DNA of 64,000 nucleotides from Synechococcus sp. ATX 2A4. GTDB lineage: Bacteria > Cyanobacteriota > Cyanobacteriia > PCC-6307 > Cyanobiaceae. Location of the stretch: assembly GCF_024346375.1 (NCBI RefSeq), contig NZ_JAGQCV010000004.1, positions 62,001-126,000 on the forward strand, in the 5' to 3' direction. Each line of letters begins with the position of its first letter. Within the stretch, counting starts at the first letter, position 1. Positions 60,313 to 64,000 of this stretch are shown here, piece after piece. The position numbers were made by a program, and so were the translations under genes. Below the pieces are notes generated by a model. The model had not been told where the DNA came from, searched no databases, and was given only the letters and a program-made list of their open reading frames with translations.

Positions 60313-61031
60313 CGATGTCTGTCCAGGCGGAGATCTCAACTCCCCGGATCCATGAGCCGGTGGCGATGCTCGATCGGGTCAGCAAGATCTACGGCTCCGG
60401 TGACACCGAAGTACGCGCCCTCGATGAGCTCAGCCTCACCGTGATCGAAGGAGATTATCTGGCCGTGATGGGGGCTTCCGGTTCGGGCAAGAGCACGGCG
60501 ATGAACATCATCGGCTGCCTTGATCGCCCCACTTCCGGCCACTACCGCCTCGGTGGATCGGCGGTTGAAGATCTCGACGATGACGAGCTGGCCGATCTAC
60601 GCAACCGCAAGCTGGGCTTTGTGTTTCAGCAGTTTCATCTGCTGGCGCACATGAGTGCGATCGACAACGTGATGTTGCCGATGATCTATGCCGGCATCTC
60701 TGCAGAGCGGCGCCGGCAGCTCGGCATCGAGGCCCTCGAACGCGTCGGTCTCGGCCATCGCCTGCAGAACAAGCCGAACCAGCTCTCCGGCGGCCAGCAG
60801 CAGCGCGTGGCGATCGCGCGGGCGATCATCAACCGGCCGGCCCTGCTGCTGGCCGACGAACCCACCGGCGCACTGGATTCCCAGACCACCCAGGAGGTAC
60901 TGGAGATCTTCGATCAGCTCCACCAGGAGGGCATGACCGTGGTCATGGTCACCCATGAAGATGAGGTGGCCGCGCGCGCCGATCGCATCGTGCACTTCCG
61001 CGACGGCCGCCTCGACGCCGCCTTCGCTTAG
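60309..61031 (+). CDS. ABC transporter ATP-binding protein, MacB/LolD family
   Basis: A 240-residue ATPase. Walker [10 protein letters not shown] (about residue 53), Q loop [14 protein letters not shown], signature [15 protein letters not shown], Walker [13 protein letters not shown] and the switch His in [15 protein letters not shown] are intact. Sequence and length suit the ATPase of MacB- or DevA-type tripartite pumps, with a MacA/DevB-like adaptor. That adaptor type is present 52 kb away (7448-8611), but no FtsX-type permease is in the window. The ATG overlaps the ndhB stop; an alternative ATG is at 60315. Convergent with the M23 peptidase gene (4-base overlap). Confidence 0.93.
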   Translation: MTMSVQAEISTPRIHEPVAMLDRVSKIYGSGDTEVRALDELSLTVIEGDYLAVMGASGSGKSTAMNIIGCLDRPTSGHYRLGGSAVEDLDDDELADLRNRKLGFVFQQFHLLAHMSAIDNVMLPMIYAGISAERRRQLGIEALERVGLGHRLQNKPNQLSGGQQQRVAIARAIINRPALLLADEPTGALDSQTTQEVLEIFDQLHQEGMTVVMVTHEDEVAARADRIVHFRDGRLDAAFA

Positions 61032-62209
61032 CCGGGCCCTGTTCTGCCGCCGGCCGTCGCTGCGCTCGGCCGCTCGAGGGTGTCCAGCAACTGGCCCATC
61101 AACAGGGCGATCGCATCGCTGCCGCCCAGGAGCTGACGACCGGGGTCAAACTCGCCCGGCTCCACCGCCACCCAGCCGCCGTTGGCCGGCTGGCGCAGCT
61201 CGAAGTGAAGGTGAGGGCCTGTGCTCAGCCCCGTGCTGCCCACCCGGCCGATCACTTCGCCCTGGGCCACCCACTCCCCTTCCTTGACGAAGAGCTCGGA
61301 GAGGTGGCCGTAGAGGGTGCGTCGCAGGGGACGCTCATGCTCCACCTCCACCGCCAGGCCGTAGCCGCCGGCGAGGCCACTGCTCACCACCCGTCCGGCC
61401 AGGGCCGCCACCACCGGGGTGCCCTCCGGCGCCGCCAGATCCCGGCCCGCATGCATCAGCCAGCTGCCGATCACCGGGTGCAGCCGCCAGCCAAATTCGC
61501 TGGTGGTGATGGCCGAACCGATCAGCGGAAACAGCAGGCTGCGGTTGCCGTTGCCCAGCAGCGGCGCGGGCCTGGGGGTGATGCGAAACACGCTGGCGAG
61601 GCTGAAGTTGCCCCCCTGGCCGGCCAGCAGTGCCGACACGGGCACGGTGATCGGTGCCAGCGGCATCCCTCCGGGCCCAACAGTGGTGCCCATGCCATTG
61701 GAAAAAAGCCCGCCGGCGCCGGTGAGCGCGTCATTGCCGGGCCAGCGCACCACTACGCCGCGGCATTCGCTGGGGGATAGGGCGCCCTCGCGGCAGGCCT
61801 GGCGATGGGCGGGCAGGTTTTCAGGCCGCACCACGGCGCCGAGGCGTGCCCGTTGCCGTTCCGCCGGTGTCACCACTCCCTCACGTTCGAAGCGATCCAG
61901 CACCTGATCGAACGACAGCGCCGGGGTCTGGGAGCGTTGCAGGTTGGGGCGCAGCGGCGGGGTGGCCGGCTCGCTGGTGCCTGCCGGGGGAACCAGAGGG
62001 GGCACTGGTGGGCTGAGCGCCTGGGGCATCGCCGCCGGGGCGGTTGCGGGCAGGGGCGCTACTGGCGATGAGGGCGCTGGCATCGCCGCGGGTGCGTTCT
62101 CGGCTGCGGCATCGCGCAGCTCAGCGAGGGCGAGCGGCGCTCCGATCACAGAGGCCAGTCCGATCGCGAGCACCGGCAGATGACGAACGCTCTTCACACC
62201 AGGCGGCAA
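61028..62209 (-). CDS. M23 family peptidoglycan metallopeptidase
   Basis: A 393-residue secreted endopeptidase. A signal peptide (to about residue 28, ending APLALA) precedes a Pro/Ala-rich linker (to about 85), a domain of unknown role with SECRGVVVRWPG, and the LytM/M23 domain: TSEFGWRLHPV, MHAGRDLAAPEGTPVVA (His and Asp zinc ligands), YGHLSELFVKEGEWVAQGE and GPHLHFELR (third zinc ligand and catalytic His). All key residues are present. It probably cleaves peptide cross-links in the wall. Its end overlaps the MacB-like gene by 4 bases. Confidence 0.93.
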   Translation of the reverse strand: MPPGVKSVRHLPVLAIGLASVIGAPLALAELRDAAAENAPAAMPAPSSPVAPLPATAPAAMPQALSPPVPPLVPPAGTSEPATPPLRPNLQRSQTPALSFDQVLDRFEREGVVTPAERQRARLGAVVRPENLPAHRQACREGALSPSECRGVVVRWPGNDALTGAGGLFSNGMGTTVGPGGMPLAPITVPVSALLAGQGGNFSLASVFRITPRPAPLLGNGNRSLLFPLIGSAITTSEFGWRLHPVIGSWLMHAGRDLAAPEGTPVVAALAGRVVSSGLAGGYGLAVEVEHERPLRRTLYGHLSELFVKEGEWVAQGEVIGRVGSTGLSTGPHLHFELRQPANGGWVAVEPGEFDPGRQLLGGSDAIALLMGQLLDTLERPSAATAGGRTGPG

Positions 62210-62224
62210 AAATGCGTGATCAGC

Positions 62225-63004
62225 TTAGGCATCCTGGGACGTCAGGTCTTCGAAACGGCGCCGCACCACAGTGTGCTTGGCGCCGCGCCTCAGCTCCAGC
62301 CCCCCGTCACGGGCCAGCCCGGCCACCATCCAGGTTTCTCCTTGCCACAGCAAGGCTCGGCCACGGCCGTGCAGACGCGCGTTGGCTTCCTGCCACACCC
62401 GCTCCGGCTCATCGGCTGCCGCCGCGGCCCAATCGAGCGCCAGCAGCACGCGGGCTGCCAGGTGGATGGTGTCAGCGCCTTGCCGGCGGCGATGGCCGCT
62501 GAGCGCCAGCGCCTGGCGGACATTGATTGCCCCGGCTGGTGCCGGGTTCTCCCCGTTGAGCCCGATCCCCAGCCTGGCAGCCTGAATGGCGCCGCCCCGC
62601 AGGCGCAGCCGCGGCAGCACCCCCGCCACCTTGCGGTCGTGGAGGAGCAGATCGTTGGGCCATTTGAGCGTGGGCGCCAGGCCGAGCGCCTCCAGCTGGA
62701 GCGCCAGCCCCACGGCCGCCGCCAGGGTGAGGGAAGCCCCCTGCGGCGGCCACGGCAGTGCCGCACTCATCCACACTCCGCCGCGGGGCGAGGTCCACGG
62801 CCGGCCTTGCTGGCCATGGCCGAAGCGCTGCCGCTCCGCCAGCAGCGCCACCGGCCCGATGGGCGCCCCTGTCTGCCGCTGATCGAGCAACCGTTCGGTG
62901 CTTCCGCACACCGGCACCACGGCCAGCCTCCAGGGCAGGGGCGGAGCCAGGGGCCCCTCCCGCAGCAGCAGCTCGCGTCGGGCGGCGGCGATGCGGCCGT
63001 TCAT
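62225..63004 (-). CDS. birA: Biotin--[acetyl-CoA-carboxylase] ligase
   Basis: A 259-residue enzyme that adenylates biotin and joins it to the AccB carrier protein. The biotin/ATP-binding loop appears as LLAERQRFGHGQQGRPWTSP (GRGRxGR-like), followed by GGVWMSAALPWPP, LKWPNDLLLHDRKVAGVLP and GIGLNGENP. There is no N-terminal DNA-binding domain, as is usual in the short cyanobacterial form, so it is a ligase without repressor function. I chose the ATG at 63004; the extension above it is Arg/Gly-rich. It follows the aminotransferase gene after 28 bases. Confidence 0.92.
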   Translation of the reverse strand: MNGRIAAARRELLLREGPLAPPLPWRLAVVPVCGSTERLLDQRQTGAPIGPVALLAERQRFGHGQQGRPWTSPRGGVWMSAALPWPPQGASLTLAAAVGLALQLEALGLAPTLKWPNDLLLHDRKVAGVLPRLRLRGGAIQAARLGIGLNGENPAPAGAINVRQALALSGHRRRQGADTIHLAARVLLALDWAAAAADEPERVWQEANARLHGRGRALLWQGETWMVAGLARDGGLELRRGAKHTVVRRRFEDLTSQDA

Positions 63005-63032
63005 CGGCCGGGGCAGCCGGGCAGGGGCCGCG

Positions 63033-64000
63033 TCACCCGGAGAGGGAACGCAGCCAGTTCCCGATCCGCACCGCACCGGCGTCCAGCTCCGCCGCCGGAT
63101 GGACCAGCGCCAGCCGCACCCACCCCTCGCCGCCGTCGCCGAAGCCGTTGCCCGGGGTGAGCGCCACACCGCTGCCCTTCAGCAGAGCCGCGCAGAACGC
63201 TTCCGAGCCCATGGCGCGGGCCACGGGCGGCAGCTCCAGCCAGAGGTAGAGGGCCATCGACGGCCGCCGCACCCGCCAGCCCTGCGCCTCGAGCGCCGCC
63301 GTCATGCGGTCGCGGCGCTCCCGGTAGGTGGCCCGCAGCTGCTGCGGCCAGTGCGGGGCCAACTCCAGGGCGGCGATGGCCCCGGCCTGCAGCGCCAGCG
63401 ACTGGTTGAAATCGACCACCCCCTTGACCTGGCGCAGGGCGGCGATCAGGGGGGCGGCCCCGATGGCGAAGGCCAGCCGGAAGCCGCCCAGGCACCAGCT
63501 CTTGGAGAGCGAGAAGAATTCGATCCCGCACTGGCGCCACTGCGGACTGCGCAACAAGGCAGGTGCTTCACCCTCCAGGGCCAGGTCCACGTAGGGGTTG
63601 TCGTGGGCGAACACGATGCCGTGCTGCACCGCCCGAGCGGCGGCTTCCTCCAGCCAGCCCTGCTCGCCGGTGGTGGCGGTGGGGTTGTGCGGGTAGCCGA
63701 GCACCATCAGCTTGAGCTGCTCCCATTGCGAGGACGGCACCTGCTCAAACGGTGGCCGCCAGCCCTGATCGGCCTCCAAAGGCAGCAGCAGGGGGCGCGC
63801 ACCTGCCAGCTCCAGCCCGCCGCGATGGGAGGGGTAGTAGGGATCCAGCAGCAGGGCGCGGTCGCCCGGGTCGAGCACGGCGAGGGGCAGGTGGGCGGTG
63901 CCCTCCTGGGACCCCACCAGCAGCAGCACCTCGGTGTCGGGATCGACGGCCACATCAAAGCGGCGCCGGGCCCAGGCGGCGGCCGCTTCCCGGAACGGAC
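63033..64000 (-). CDS. Class I/II pyridoxal-phosphate aminotransferase (5' end beyond window)
   Basis: About 322 codons are visible; the reading frame continues past base 64000, so the N-terminus is missing. Visible motifs are LDPYYPSHRGGLELAGARPL (substrate loop), LGYPHNPTATTGEQGWLEE (Asn in the PNP-type region), AHDNPYVDLALEG (Asp/Tyr contacts), the PLP Lys in FSLSKSWCLGGFRLAFAIG, and the C-terminal YLWLELPPVARA with Arg for the substrate carboxylate. It belongs to the AspC/DapL-like fold. The specific substrate (amino acid, diaminopimelate or histidinol-type) cannot be fixed. birA follows after 28 bases. Confidence 0.88.
   Translation of the reverse strand, partial: PFREAAAAWARRRFDVAVDPDTEVLLLVGSQEGTAHLPLAVLDPGDRALLLDPYYPSHRGGLELAGARPLLLPLEADQGWRPPFEQVPSSQWEQLKLMVLGYPHNPTATTGEQGWLEEAAARAVQHGIVFAHDNPYVDLALEGEAPALLRSPQWRQCGIEFFSLSKSWCLGGFRLAFAIGAAPLIAALRQVKGVVDFNQSLALQAGAIAALELAPHWPQQLRATYRERRDRMTAALEAQGWRVRRPSMALYLWLELPPVARAMGSEAFCAALLKGSGVALTPGNGFGDGGEGWVRLALVHPAAELDAGAVRIGNWLRSLSG

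Overview
This window is a densely packed, GC-rich cyanobacterial chromosome segment, most probably from the Synechococcus/Cyanobium picocyanobacteria. Diagnostic genes are photosystem I subunits psaF and psaJ, cytochrome b6f genes petC and petA, a high-light-inducible Hli protein, ndhB, a cyAbrB regulator, and the cyanobacterial families DUF1400, DUF3067 and DUF2232. The HIP1 octamer GCGATCGC, typical of cyanobacteria, occurs for example at 13984, 28768, 37422 and 58777. Gaps between genes are short and many neighbours overlap by 4 bases (ATGA or GTGA junctions). I see no insertion sequence, prophage, CRISPR array or rRNA; there is one tRNA.

Layout. 1-8.6 kb: a small conserved protein, a peptide-type ABC substrate-binding lipoprotein with its permease, a DUF1400 hydrolase, an MFS transporter, ychF and an efflux adaptor. 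8.6-13.3 kb: a stop-anchored pentamer repeat, wecB, a PilT-type ATPase, an Hli protein, tsaD, then psaF-psaJ ending in a clear terminator. 13.3-22.8 kb: gmk, an NFACT/RqcH protein with tatC, petC-petA, lgt-cobM, an FAD enzyme resembling malate:quinone oxidoreductase, and a DMT transporter. 22.8-28.3 kb: tRNA-Val(CAC), a 390-base gene-poor AT-richer stretch, and a type I secretion operon (parvulin-like PPIase, HlyB-like ABC transporter with degenerate N-terminal domains, HlyD-like adaptor). 28.3-38.3 kb: TerB-like protein, ppx, a UbiA prenyltransferase, an S66 LD-carboxypeptidase with a repeat insert, ispD, a GT9-like protein, a potassium-channel-like protein with an odd filter, fabG and a solitary groEL. 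38.3-48.8 kb: a leftward run ctaA-ctaB-ABC exporter-large low-complexity protein-nanE, divergent from ctaC-ctaD-ctaE-cyAbrB. 48.8-64 kb: HdeD-like protein, riboflavin synthase, a DUF151 nuclease overlapping an iron-sulfur aldo/keto reductase, a leftward topA-lipoprotein-DUF2232-cobT-SBP series, ndhB with a MacB-like ATPase, an M23 peptidase, biotin ligase, and an aminotransferase cut by the window end.

How the genes work together. Several sets belong to electron transport: psaF/psaJ (photosystem I), petC/petA (b6f), ndhB (NDH-1), the ctaCDE oxidase with its heme A enzymes ctaA/ctaB, and quinone-side genes (UbiA prenyltransferase, the Mqo-like enzyme). Envelope and export genes form the second theme: tatC, lgt, the type I system, M23 and S66 peptidoglycan enzymes, wecB and the PilT ATPase.

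The most unusual signal is a recurring architecture rather than a gene. At wecB, ctaD and petA a short degenerate tandem repeat starts exactly at the stop codon and runs downstream, and nearly every unit again carries TGA. Unit lengths differ (5, 14-15 and 20-22 bases), so the three arrays are not copies of one element. The 5-base and 14-15-base arrays place TGA in all three frames; the petA array, as visible, reaches two. In-frame degenerate tandem repeats also occur inside coding sequences (LD-carboxypeptidase, the 541-residue protein, a Pro/Ala-rich lipoprotein, the GroEL tail), so this lineage seems prone to making or keeping such repeats.
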